Source of the DNA: Spirochaetales bacterium Spiro_09
Lineage (GTDB): Bacteria > Spirochaetota > Spirochaetia > Treponematales > Treponemataceae
DNA: 64,000 nt
Assembly (NCBI GenBank): GCA_001604385.1
Contig: LVBK01000010.1
Coordinates: 89,574-153,573, forward strand
Reading direction: 5' to 3'
This document shows positions 32,251 to 40,312 of the stretch, piece by piece (within the stretch, counting starts at the first letter, position 1; every line of letters starts with the position of its first letter). The translations under genes and the position numbers were made by a program. The notes under the pieces are model-generated. The model did not search any database and had not been told where the DNA came from. It saw only the letters and a program-made list of their open reading frames with translations.

Positions 32251-32925
32251 ATGAACAACGAGAATAAACCCGATGCACGGGAACGCATGAAACTGCTCGG
32301 AGCGCGCAATCTGAGCGACCATGAATTGATCGCCCTTGCGCTCAGGACCGGAACAAGGGGACTGCCGGTCATGAACCTTGCCGCCCGGGTAGTTAAAGCC
32401 CTCGACGGTACGACCAAGGACAATGCCTTTGATGAGTTGAGCTCTCTTTCCGGAATGGGTGACTCCAAGGCGGGCGTACTGGTCGCGGCGCTCGAGCTTG
32501 GCAGAAGGTACTCCGGCGCGATTCACCGAAAAGTGCATACGGCCCGGGATGTATTTCCGCTTGTACAGCATTATGCGGACAGAAACCGGGAGCATTTCAT
32601 TTGCGTGTCGCTCAATGGTGCTCATGAAGTCATTGAAATCCGCGTGGTGAGCATAGGCACCCTGAACAGAACAATTGTACATCCGAGAGAAGTGTTCGCC
32701 GATCCCCTGTGCGACCGGGCGGCGGCGATTATTGTCTGTCATAACCATCCCTCGGGACAGCTTGAACCAAGCGAGGAAGACATTTGCATAACACGACGTC
32801 TTGCCGAAGCGGGAGAGCTTTTGGGTATTCAACTGCTTGACCACCTGATACTCAGTCCTCGCGGGGGCTATTACAGTTTTATAGAATCGGGGTGTTCAAT
32901 CCAGAATAGAACCCGGCCGGATTGA
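32251..32925 (+). CDS. radC: RadC family JAMM-domain protein
   Basis: Conserved DNA-associated protein of 224 residues whose function is still unsettled. It has a UPF0758 N-terminal helix-hairpin-helix (LSDHELIALALRTGTRG, LSSLSGMGDSKAGVLVAALELGRR). A C-terminal JAMM metal site reads HNHPSGQLEPSEED, with the Glu in 'REVFADPL'. ATG 32251 follows AAGGGG at 6 bases. The 3' end overlaps the convergent PfkB gene by 30 bases (32896-32925), so they could form antisense transcripts. Confidence 0.93.
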   Translation: MNNENKPDARERMKLLGARNLSDHELIALALRTGTRGLPVMNLAARVVKALDGTTKDNAFDELSSLSGMGDSKAGVLVAALELGRRYSGAIHRKVHTARDVFPLVQHYADRNREHFICVSLNGAHEVIEIRVVSIGTLNRTIVHPREVFADPLCDRAAAIIVCHNHPSGQLEPSEEDICITRRLAEAGELLGIQLLDHLILSPRGGYYSFIESGCSIQNRTRPD

Positions 32926-33810
32926 TCGTGCGTTTGCCGATGCGCAGCGATGACCTTCCTCGACTGCCTGTTCAAGTATTCCGCCGGCAAGCAGGGCATG
33001 TATAAAACCCGCATTGAAGGCGTCTCCGCAGCCGATAGTGTTGACGGCCTTTACCGGAGTAACCGGATAAAAACCCACACTGCCCGGGGTAGCGCATACC
33101 GTCGGTTCAAGACCCCGGGTCACGATGAGGGTGCACCCGTGAGACCGGCTTGTCGATGCAACCAGGTCGCCAAGCTCATCGTCATGAATAATTTCCGTTG
33201 GATCGATGCCGGTGAAGGTCGCAAGAAATTCCTGCGCATTGATCTTGATGATATCCGGTACGGTACTGTCGAGACAGCGGCGAAGCTCTGCGCCCTGAAA
33301 ATCGGCAAGCACCGGGATACCGGCTGAACGGGCCCCGGTTATCAAAGAACTGTAGATCCCGGCCGGCCAGGGAGCGGGGATGCTTCCGGCAATGACCAGA
33401 AAGTCCGTATGCCGCAGGCGGGCGTCAAGTTCCGCACGGAATATTTCGACGGGAGGAGATTCCGAAGGCACCACGGGTTCACCGACCACCAGTTCGGTAA
33501 TGGTACCTGAATTTTCTTCTATTAACGTGTAGCAATAGCGCACATTTCCCCCGGTCCAGACAGGAGTGACCTCGAGGCCATCCAGACGAGCCAGGGACAT
33601 AAACAGTTCGCCATTATCCCGCCCCAGGGGACACAGGCACTGAATCAAATTTCCGCCTAATTGCAGGAGAACCCGGGCCGCATTGACGGCTTTTCCGCTC
33701 GCATCCAGCCGGTAGGATCGGGAACGATTGACGCCGCCAGCGGTTATATCCGGGAAAAGGATGGTTTTTTGAATGCCCGGACTGAGTCCGACAGCGAGTA
33801 CCGTTTTCAT
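32896..33810 (-). CDS. PfkB-family sugar kinase (1-phosphofructokinase-like)
   Basis: Ribokinase-fold enzyme of 304 residues, closest to the 1-phosphofructokinase / tagatose-6-phosphate kinase branch: VGLSPGIQKTILFP, SGKAVNAARVLLQLGG, and the C-terminal NTIGCGDAFNAGFIHALLAGG. The last motif is normally GAGDAF, here GCGDAF with Ala replaced by Cys; the catalytic Asp is kept. IKINAQEF is the family Mg/substrate strand. It phosphorylates a hexose phosphate, probably linked to PTS-type fructose use, but no PTS gene is present. Converges with radC with a 30-base overlap; divergent from the purine permease. Confidence 0.85.
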   Translation of the reverse strand: MKTVLAVGLSPGIQKTILFPDITAGGVNRSRSYRLDASGKAVNAARVLLQLGGNLIQCLCPLGRDNGELFMSLARLDGLEVTPVWTGGNVRYCYTLIEENSGTITELVVGEPVVPSESPPVEIFRAELDARLRHTDFLVIAGSIPAPWPAGIYSSLITGARSAGIPVLADFQGAELRRCLDSTVPDIIKINAQEFLATFTGIDPTEIIHDDELGDLVASTSRSHGCTLIVTRGLEPTVCATPGSVGFYPVTPVKAVNTIGCGDAFNAGFIHALLAGGILEQAVEEGHRCASANARSIRPGSILD

Positions 33811-33862
33811 GGCACAAAGTGTACACGCTGAAAGCGAAAAGATACAGCGCCCAAAAATGTAT

Positions 33863-33891
33863 TTGAGTAGCGCCCGGATATGTGCTATCCT
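33863..33891 (+). promoter_or_regulatory. Putative promoter of the purine permease
   Basis: TTGAGT (33863-33868), 17-base spacer, TATCCT (33886-33891). A leader of about 33 nt contains GGAGGAA before the ATG. No purine-riboswitch core was found. Confidence 0.5.
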
Positions 33892-33930
33892 GTGCTATCT
33901 TTTCTTTAAACCCTTTTGGAGGAACTACCG

Positions 33931-35229
33931 ATGGAAAAGCTTTTCAAGCTGAAAGCACATGGGACTACCCCCCGCACCGAATTGCTGGCGGGTATCACCA
34001 CCTTCCTGACGATGGCATACATCCTTGCCGTCAACCCGGGTATCTTGAGCGCGGCGAATATGGACGCCGGCGCGGTCTTTACCGCGACTGCGCTTGCATC
34101 CGCAATCGCGACGCTGGTCATGGCCTTTGCGGCAAACCTGCCGATCGCGCTTGCACCGGGAATGGGGCTCAATGCCTTCTTCACGTACAGCGTCGTATTA
34201 GGCATGGGCTATTCATACCAGATCGCACTGACCGCGGTTTTGCTTGAAGGTCTTTTGTTCATTCTGCTTTCGTTCATCAATGTACGAGAGGCGATTGTCA
34301 ATTCGATTCCCCTGCACCTGAAAAAAGCGGTTGCCGTCGGTATCGGTTTGTTCATTGCCCTCATCGGCATGCAGAACGCGGGCATCATCGTGAAAAATGA
34401 CGCGACCCTTGTTTCCCTGGGTTCGGTAACCTCGGGAACCGCCCTGCTTGCCATGATCGGTCTGGTCATCACCTCCGCCCTCCTCGTTCTGAAAGTACAC
34501 GGCGCGCTGCTTATCGGTATACTGGCGACAACCCTTATCGGCATACCGATGGGGATTACCGCTCCCTTCATGGGCTGGGACGGATGGAAGCCGGTGAGCA
34601 CCCCTGCCGCGCCCCTTCTCTTCCACTTTGATTTCTCAAGCGTATTAAGCCTGAAATTCTTTACCGTATTTTTCTCCTTCCTTTTTGTTGATATTTTTGA
34701 CACGGTCGGAACCCTTGTCGGCGTTACGACCCAGGCCGGCCTGACAGACAAGGACGGTAACGTCCCCCGCGTCAAGCAGGCACTGCTTGCCGACGCCGTC
34801 GGTACCGTAACCGGTGCCGCGCTCGGAACGTCAACTGTCACTTCTTACATTGAAAGTTCTGCGGGCGTAGCCGCTGGCGGACGCACCGGTATGAGCTCAC
34901 TCGTCACCGCAATCCTCTTCTTGATTGCCCTCTTTTTCTCGCCCCTGTTCCTGCTGATACCGGGAGCGGCAACCGCACCCGCGCTCATTCTGGTTGGGTT
35001 CTTCATGATGAAGCCGGTAACCGAGATTGATTTCTCCGACCCGACTGAAGGAATCCCCGCCTTCCTTGCGATTGTCATGATGCCCTTTACGTACAGCATT
35101 GCAGAAGGAATTGTGTACGGTGTTCTTTCATACGTTATTCTGAAAGTGGTTACCGGCAAGTTCAAACAAATTTCCGTAATCACCTGGGCAGTATTTGCAG
35201 TCTTTATTTTGCGCTTTTTTATTCACTGA
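33931..35229 (+). CDS. NCS2-family purine permease (AzgA/PbuG type)
   Basis: Inner-membrane nucleobase:H+ symporter of 432 residues with about 12-14 hydrophobic segments. Signature features of the AzgA/PbuG group: TTFLTMAYILAVNPGIL in helix 1, ANLPIALAPGMGLNAFF (N-x2-P-x4-G-x-G-x-N-A-F-F), FFSFLFVDIFDTVGTLVGV, and TSTVTSYIESSAGVAAGGRTG. These proteins take up hypoxanthine, guanine or adenine. ATG 33931 with GGAGGAAC at 5-8 bases is preferred over an earlier in-frame start. Two strong hairpins follow. Confidence 0.93.
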   Translation: MEKLFKLKAHGTTPRTELLAGITTFLTMAYILAVNPGILSAANMDAGAVFTATALASAIATLVMAFAANLPIALAPGMGLNAFFTYSVVLGMGYSYQIALTAVLLEGLLFILLSFINVREAIVNSIPLHLKKAVAVGIGLFIALIGMQNAGIIVKNDATLVSLGSVTSGTALLAMIGLVITSALLVLKVHGALLIGILATTLIGIPMGITAPFMGWDGWKPVSTPAAPLLFHFDFSSVLSLKFFTVFFSFLFVDIFDTVGTLVGVTTQAGLTDKDGNVPRVKQALLADAVGTVTGAALGTSTVTSYIESSAGVAAGGRTGMSSLVTAILFLIALFFSPLFLLIPGAATAPALILVGFFMMKPVTEIDFSDPTEGIPAFLAIVMMPFTYSIAEGIVYGVLSYVILKVVTGKFKQISVITWAVFAVFILRFFIH

Positions 35230-35235
35230 TCCTGT

Positions 35236-35264
35236 ACGGGGAAAAAGCTGTATGCTTTTTCCCG
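35236..35264 (+). terminator. Hairpin after the purine permease
   Basis: ACGGGGAAAAAGC pairs with GCTTTTTCCCGT. It lies 6 bases past the stop and has no T-run of its own. Confidence 0.6.
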
Positions 35265-35276
35265 TAACATTCACGG

Positions 35277-35312
35277 AAGGCCGGAGACTGTAGCCACAGA
35301 CTCCGGCCTTTT
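35277..35312 (+). terminator. Intrinsic terminator downstream of the purine permease
   Basis: AAGGCCGGAG pairs with CTCCGGCCTT and is followed by TTTT. This is a better terminator than the hairpin just before it. Confidence 0.82.
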
Positions 35313-35342
35313 ACATACACGATTCAGGGAGCATGTATTCAC

Positions 35343-36854
35343 ATGGATTTTGCCGGTGTAATTTTGCTTTCGGGATACATACTGAACTTTTCCTTCATCG
35401 TATACATCCTGTTTTTTGAACATAATGACTCGGCTCGGCGTTTCTCCTGGCTCCTTGCCATTGCATTTTTACCACTTGCCGGCGTTATTCTGTACATTTT
35501 ATTGTCCGGTAATTTTTTTACGCGTACCAGACGAATGGTCAGGGCCACACAGGCGGCAAACACCTATTACGGAAAACTTCTGTCCGATCAAAAAAAGAAT
35601 CTTGAAACATTATTGCAATCAGGCCAGTACAAGGACATTGAAACCTGGGGATCGCTCATTCACATGAATTTGGTGTACGGGAAAAGTCCGGTCATGGGCC
35701 ACAACACCGTCGATATTTTTACCAGCGGCGAGGAAAAATACCAGACGCTGTTTGAGGAACTGCGCCGGGCAAAAAAGAACATTCACCTTTCATATTTCAT
35801 TTTCAATAATGATGCTACCGGGAAAGAACTTATCAGCATTCTCTCCGAAAAAGCGAGCGCGGGTGTACGTGTTCGCCTTTTATACGATCATGTCGGCTCC
35901 ATTTTTACGTCACACACGCTCTTCAAACCGCTTGTTCAATCTGGCGGTATAGTAAACAGGTTTTTTCCCGTTTCACCGATCAACCCATTTTCCATAAATT
36001 ACCGTAATCACCGGAAAATGGTAATTATAGACGGAAAATCGGGATACTTCGGTGGCATGAATATCGGGGACGAATACGCGAACCGCAATTCTGCGCGCCC
36101 CTACTATTGGCGTGACACCCATGTCCGGATTACCGGACCGGCTGTTCATCTGCTGCAAAAACAATTTCTGGTAGACTGGTATACGACAACCATAGATAAC
36201 GATGACCTGGCAGACGGCACCGTCTTCACCGACTTGTTTCCCACTGCCGCCAACATGCATCCGGATGAGCAGAATCTGCCGATACAAAGCAAGCACCGGG
36301 TAGAAAATGTACCCATGCAGATTATTGGCGCGGGACCTGACAGTTTCAAGGATGATGAAATACGGGACGCGCTCATTCACATGATTTCCCGCGCAAAAAA
36401 AACCGTTCACATCGAAACACCCTATTTTACTCCGGACACCGCCTTTTTTTCCTCCCTGAAAATTGCCGCCCTCTCGGGTGTTGAAGTGAAAATTATAATA
36501 CCCCGTGATTGGGACAAATGGTACGTACGTCTTGCCGCGATGCCCTATGTTCAGGACCTGCTTGCCTGCGGGGTCCGTTTCTGGCGGTATAACGGATTTA
36601 TGCATGCGAAGATGTTTGTTATCGACGGGCTTCTTTCAACCATCGGCTCGACAAATATCGACACGCGAAGTTTCTCCCTTCATTTTGAATTGAACGGTTT
36701 CTTTTATTCGGCGGAAGCCGGACGAACGTGCGAACGCATTTTTCAGGAGGACCTGGACAATTCCCGCGAAATAACCCAGGAGTTCTTTGCAACCGCATCA
36801 TTGTTACGGCGCGGCCTGTGGAATTTTTTCAAGCTTTTTGCCCCGCTGATGTAA
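35343..36854 (+). CDS. cls: Cardiolipin synthase (PLD family)
   Basis: Makes cardiolipin from phosphatidylglycerol at the inner membrane. The 503-residue protein has two N-terminal helices (ILLSGYILNFSFIVYILFF and FSWLLAIAFLPLAGVILYILL). Two HKD motifs follow: HRKMVIIDGKSGYFGGMN (first) and HAKMFVIDGLLSTIGSTNID (second). Length fits Cls of the ClsA type. ATG 35343 has a weak GGGAG at 11 bases; nothing better is seen. It sits alone between two terminated genes. Confidence 0.92.
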   Translation: MDFAGVILLSGYILNFSFIVYILFFEHNDSARRFSWLLAIAFLPLAGVILYILLSGNFFTRTRRMVRATQAANTYYGKLLSDQKKNLETLLQSGQYKDIETWGSLIHMNLVYGKSPVMGHNTVDIFTSGEEKYQTLFEELRRAKKNIHLSYFIFNNDATGKELISILSEKASAGVRVRLLYDHVGSIFTSHTLFKPLVQSGGIVNRFFPVSPINPFSINYRNHRKMVIIDGKSGYFGGMNIGDEYANRNSARPYYWRDTHVRITGPAVHLLQKQFLVDWYTTTIDNDDLADGTVFTDLFPTAANMHPDEQNLPIQSKHRVENVPMQIIGAGPDSFKDDEIRDALIHMISRAKKTVHIETPYFTPDTAFFSSLKIAALSGVEVKIIIPRDWDKWYVRLAAMPYVQDLLACGVRFWRYNGFMHAKMFVIDGLLSTIGSTNIDTRSFSLHFELNGFFYSAEAGRTCERIFQEDLDNSREITQEFFATASLLRRGLWNFFKLFAPLM

Positions 36855-36866
36855 GACGCGCGCAGC

Positions 36867-36895
36867 TTGAAAACACTGAACCTTTCCGCTATCAT
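36867..36895 (+). promoter_or_regulatory. Putative promoter of the PPi-PFK gene
   Basis: TTGAAA (36867-36872), 17-base spacer, TATCAT (36890-36895). A leader of about 40 nt with CAGGAG precedes ATG 36942. Confidence 0.5.
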
Positions 36896-36941
36896 TGACA
36901 CCATTGTTATCAGTTGACCCTTTTTTTTACAGGAGTATCCC

Positions 36942-38852
36942 ATGAAACTTTCTGCCTTGCAGAGCGCGCGTTATCAATATGCGCCCAAACTTCCCGCAGT
37001 ACTTGCACAAAAATTGACATCGATCGCCATTGAAGCCGGAAAACCCACACAGGCGGTTGCCGATCACGCAGCCTTGAAAGATCTTTTCAAGCACACCTAC
37101 GGCAAACCGATGGTTACCTTTACCAAGGGTAAAAACAAGGACGTGGAAAAACTGCTGCGCGTCGGCGTCATTCTTTCCGGTGGACAGGCACCCGGTGGCC
37201 ACAACGTTATTGCCGGTCTGTATGACGGCATCAAAAAGGGGAATCCCGCTTCTAAACTGTATGGTTTCCTCGGCGGACCGTCCGGACTCGTTGACGGCAC
37301 ATACATCGAAATAAAAGACAAGCTCATGAACGAATACCGCAATACCGGCGGTTTTGATATCATCGGATCGGGACGGACCAAAATCGAGAGTGCGGAACAA
37401 ATTGCCGCGTCTATGGCAACCGCAAAAAAAATGAAGCTCGACGCGATTATCATAATCGGCGGCGACGATTCGAACACAAACGCCGCTCTTCTTGCCGAGC
37501 ACTTTGTCGCCGCCGGGATGAAAACCCAGGTTATCGGCGTTCCCAAAACAATTGACGGCGACCTGAAAAACGAGATGATTGAAACCTCCTTCGGTTTCGA
37601 CACCGCGACCAAAACCTATTCCGAGCTGATCGGAAACATTGAACGCGACGCGAACAGCGCGAAAAAATACTGGCACTTCATCAAACTGATGGGCCGCTCG
37701 GCAAGCCACATTGCCCTTGAGTGCGCGCTGCAAACACAGCCGAACATTTGCCTGATCTCGGAAGAGGTCGAAGCAAAGAAAATGACCCTGCGAAAAATCA
37801 CCGACGACATCTGCGCGATTATCGCCAAGCGCGCCGAAAACGGCGAAAATTTCGGCGTAATCCTGATTCCCGAAGGCCTTGTCGAGTTCGTTCCCGAAAT
37901 GAAAATCCTGATTGCCGAGTTGAATGACCTGATGGCGGTCAAGGCCGAGGAATTCAACAAGCTCTCCGGCTTCGAAGCCCAGGCTGACTGGCTTTCAAAA
38001 AATCTTTCAAAGGCATCAGCCGCTGCCTTTGGCACACTGCCCGCAGAAATTGCCAAGCAGTTTCTTATGGACCGCGATCCACACGGAAACGTGCAGGTAT
38101 CACGCATTGAAACCGAAAAACTTCTGATCAGCCTGGTTGAAAAACGGCTTGGCGAAATGAAGAAGGCGGGAACCTACAAGGGAAAGTTCAGCTCGTACAA
38201 TCACTTCTTCGGCTATGAGGGCCGCTGTGCATTCCCCTCCAATTTCGATTCCGACTATTGTTACGCACTGGGTTTCACCGCGTTTATCCTTGTCGCAGCA
38301 GGTTTGACCGGCTATCTGTCTTCTGTACGCAACCTGACCGCTCCGGCAAAGGAATGGATTGCCGGTGGCGTCCCTCTGACAATGATGATGAATATGGAAC
38401 AGCGCCACGGTTCAAAGAAGCCGGTTATCAAAAAGGCTCTTGTCGAGCTTGAGGGAAAACCGTTCAAGGCCTTTGCAAAGAACCGCGACACCTGGGCAAT
38501 TACCACCAGCTTCGTATTCCCCGGCGCAATCCAGTATTACGGACCGGATGCAGTATGCAATCAGCCGAGCCAGACGATTCTCCTTGAACGGGGAGCGGCA
38601 AAACCCGCGGCCTCGAAGGCAGCGGTGAAACCGGCCAAGGCAGCAGATGCAAAAAAGGCTTCGGCCACAAGTGCAAAAAAGGGCCCGGTAGCAGCAGAAA
38701 AGAAAGCTGCCGCTGAAAAGAAAGCCCCCGCCGCGAAGAAGGCCAAGACCACGGCAGAAAAAAAGAGCCCGGCGCCCAAAAAGGCAGCCGACAAAAAAGC
38801 ATCCGTAAAGAAATCTGCCGGAGCAAAGAAGAAACCGGCTACAAAAAAGTAA
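36942..38852 (+). CDS. pfp: PPi-dependent 6-phosphofructokinase with H1-like tail
   Basis: Glycolytic enzyme converting fructose-6-phosphate with pyrophosphate to fructose-1,6-bisphosphate. The first 545 residues cover a long-form (beta-subunit-like) PPi-[39 protein letters not shown] (GGDD marks PPi rather than ATP use), [10 protein letters not shown], and [14 protein letters not shown]. Residues from about 548 to 636 form a purely low-complexity tail made almost only of Lys, Ala, Pro, Ser and Thr, with repeated AEKKA and AAKKA units. It closely resembles bacterial histone H1-like or AlgP tails. It is continuous in one frame, with one stop and a perfect terminator. A Shine-Dalgarno CAGGAG is 6 bases upstream. 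Nucleoid or polyphosphate binding is conceivable but unproven. Confidence 0.93.
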   Translation: MKLSALQSARYQYAPKLPAVLAQKLTSIAIEAGKPTQAVADHAALKDLFKHTYGKPMVTFTKGKNKDVEKLLRVGVILSGGQAPGGHNVIAGLYDGIKKGNPASKLYGFLGGPSGLVDGTYIEIKDKLMNEYRNTGGFDIIGSGRTKIESAEQIAASMATAKKMKLDAIIIIGGDDSNTNAALLAEHFVAAGMKTQVIGVPKTIDGDLKNEMIETSFGFDTATKTYSELIGNIERDANSAKKYWHFIKLMGRSASHIALECALQTQPNICLISEEVEAKKMTLRKITDDICAIIAKRAENGENFGVILIPEGLVEFVPEMKILIAELNDLMAVKAEEFNKLSGFEAQADWLSKNLSKASAAAFGTLPAEIAKQFLMDRDPHGNVQVSRIETEKLLISLVEKRLGEMKKAGTYKGKFSSYNHFFGYEGRCAFPSNFDSDYCYALGFTAFILVAAGLTGYLSSVRNLTAPAKEWIAGGVPLTMMMNMEQRHGSKKPVIKKALVELEGKPFKAFAKNRDTWAITTSFVFPGAIQYYGPDAVCNQPSQTILLERGAAKPAASKAAVKPAKAADAKKASATSAKKGPVAAEKKAAAEKKAPAAKKAKTTAEKKSPAPKKAADKKASVKKSAGAKKKPATKK

Positions 38853-38870
38853 GCCGGTAACAGCTCGCTG

Positions 38871-38911
38871 AAAGGCTGTCATGCGCGTACGCGCATGACA
38901 GCCTTTTTTTT
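38871..38911 (+). terminator. Intrinsic terminator of the PPi-PFK gene
   Basis: AAGGCTGTCATGCGCG and CGCGCATGACAGCCTT form a long, nearly perfect stem followed by eight T residues. Confidence 0.93.
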
Positions 38912-38933
38912 AATGCCGATGCAAAGCTCGCGT

Positions 38934-38989
38934 GGGTCATGGCGCGAACGCGGTTCCTCCGCACATAAGGAGTTCGCGCATCCTGGCCC
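38934..38989. other. Two-tier stem-loop between pfp and htrA
   Basis: An outer stem GGGTCA/TGGCCC and an inner perfect 8-bp stem GCGCGAAC/GTTCGCGC (38942-38949 and 38972-38979) enclose a 22-base apical region with possible CCT/AGG pairing. It has no T-run. It does not belong to either the upstream terminator or the htrA promoter. Confidence 0.45.
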
Positions 38990-39028
38990 GTACTGGATCA
39001 TTGTTCGATCCATATAAAAAAAAGCTGA

Positions 39029-39057
39029 TTGCCCGACAGCGTAATTCTGGCTATATT
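39029..39057 (+). promoter_or_regulatory. Putative htrA promoter
   Basis: TTGCCC (39029-39034), 17-base spacer, TATATT (39052-39057). ATG 39077 is 19 bases further with GGGGG as the ribosome site. Confidence 0.5.
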
Positions 39058-39076
39058 TTATACACAGGGGGCGTCT

Positions 39077-40297
39077 ATGCGTTTATACAGCAGATCGCAG
39101 GTTTTCGGCATTGTTCTGGTTGCCATTGCAGTCAGTTTTACCGCCTTTACTCTTTTCTCCGGTGCAAAGGACGCCCTTACGACAGAAACAGGACAGGAAC
39201 TGGCCGTCATTCCGGAAGAAGTTGACAGTTTTGCCTTCAACACAAATGTGCCCGTCGCCTCCGTTGAAGTCAACGACGCAAGCGGCCTGACGCTGGATGA
39301 AACGCAAAATATAAGCGTCTATCAAAAGGCGAACGAGGCGGTTGTGAACATTACCACGGAAACCGTCGGGATTAACTGGTTCCTTGAACCGGTACCGCAG
39401 GAAGGCGGTTCGGGCTCGGGATCGATCATAGATACGCGCGGTTATGTGGTGACGAATAGTCACGTGATCGCGGACGCGGTTAAAATTTTCATATCCCTTG
39501 CGGACGGAAGCCAGTACGATGGCGAAGTTGTCGGCATTGACAGGGAGAACGATATAGCGGTATTGAAGTTCAGCCCCCCACGGAACGTTCAGCTGAAAAC
39601 CATCCCCTTCGGCGACTCAACGAATCTTCTGGTCGGCCAGAAGGTGTTGGCGATAGGGAACCCCTTCGGCTTCGAGCGGACGCTCACGGTCGGCATCGTT
39701 TCCGCCCTTGGTCGCCCCATCAAGACAAGCAGAAATCTGGTCATCAAGGACATGATTCAAACAGATACCGCCATAAACCCGGGAAACTCGGGCGGCCCGC
39801 TCCTCGATACGCAAGGCCGCATGATTGGCATCAACACAATGATTTATTCCACCTCGGGGAGTTCGGCCGGCATCGGGTTCGCCGTTCCCGTCAATACAGC
39901 CAAACGCGTGGTGTCCGAGATTATTCAGTTCGGAAAGGTGCGCCGCGGCTCGATTGACGCCGAACTGGTCCAGCTCAATTCTTCGATTGCCAATTACGCG
40001 AAGCTGCCGGTCAACACGGGTCTTTTGGTGTCCCGCGTGGGTTCCGGAAGCAACGCGGAAAAATCCGGCATGAAAGGCGGCGCGACGGCGGTTCGCTACG
40101 GCTCAAGCCGCAATAGCTCGATCATCTATCTGGGAGGGGACATTATCACCGCAATAGCCGGACAGCGTGTGGACACCCTTGCGGATTATTATTCGGCCCT
40201 TGAGTCAAAAAAACCGGGCGACGTGGTAACGGTATCCGTGCGCCGGGGAAACCAGACCGTTGAATTGAAAGTAACCCTTGCAGAACGTGAGTATTGA
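39077..40297 (+). CDS. htrA: HtrA/DegP-family serine protease
   Basis: Periplasmic, membrane-anchored protease of 406 residues. It has an N-terminal signal anchor (VFGIVLVAIAVSFTAFTLF), then a trypsin-like domain with all three catalytic residues: His in TNSHVIADA, Asp in RENDIAVLKF, Ser in NPGNSGGPLLD. One PDZ domain at the C-terminus (NTGLLVSRV, GGDIITAIAGQRVDTLADYY, VTVSVRRGNQT) matches the DegS/DegQ layout. ATG 39077 is supported by GGGGG 6-10 bases upstream. It degrades misfolded envelope proteins or activates a sigma pathway; no direct link to the ECF genes at 26.6 kb is visible. Confidence 0.94.
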   Translation: MRLYSRSQVFGIVLVAIAVSFTAFTLFSGAKDALTTETGQELAVIPEEVDSFAFNTNVPVASVEVNDASGLTLDETQNISVYQKANEAVVNITTETVGINWFLEPVPQEGGSGSGSIIDTRGYVVTNSHVIADAVKIFISLADGSQYDGEVVGIDRENDIAVLKFSPPRNVQLKTIPFGDSTNLLVGQKVLAIGNPFGFERTLTVGIVSALGRPIKTSRNLVIKDMIQTDTAINPGNSGGPLLDTQGRMIGINTMIYSTSGSSAGIGFAVPVNTAKRVVSEIIQFGKVRRGSIDAELVQLNSSIANYAKLPVNTGLLVSRVGSGSNAEKSGMKGGATAVRYGSSRNSSIIYLGGDIITAIAGQRVDTLADYYSALESKKPGDVVTVSVRRGNQTVELKVTLAEREY

Positions 40298-40312
40298 CGG
40301 GATAATTACCCC

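Noticed and set aside
33811..33930. Purine riboswitch upstream of the purine permease
   Set aside because: None of the conserved three-way-junction core sequence is present, only a normal promoter and ribosome site.
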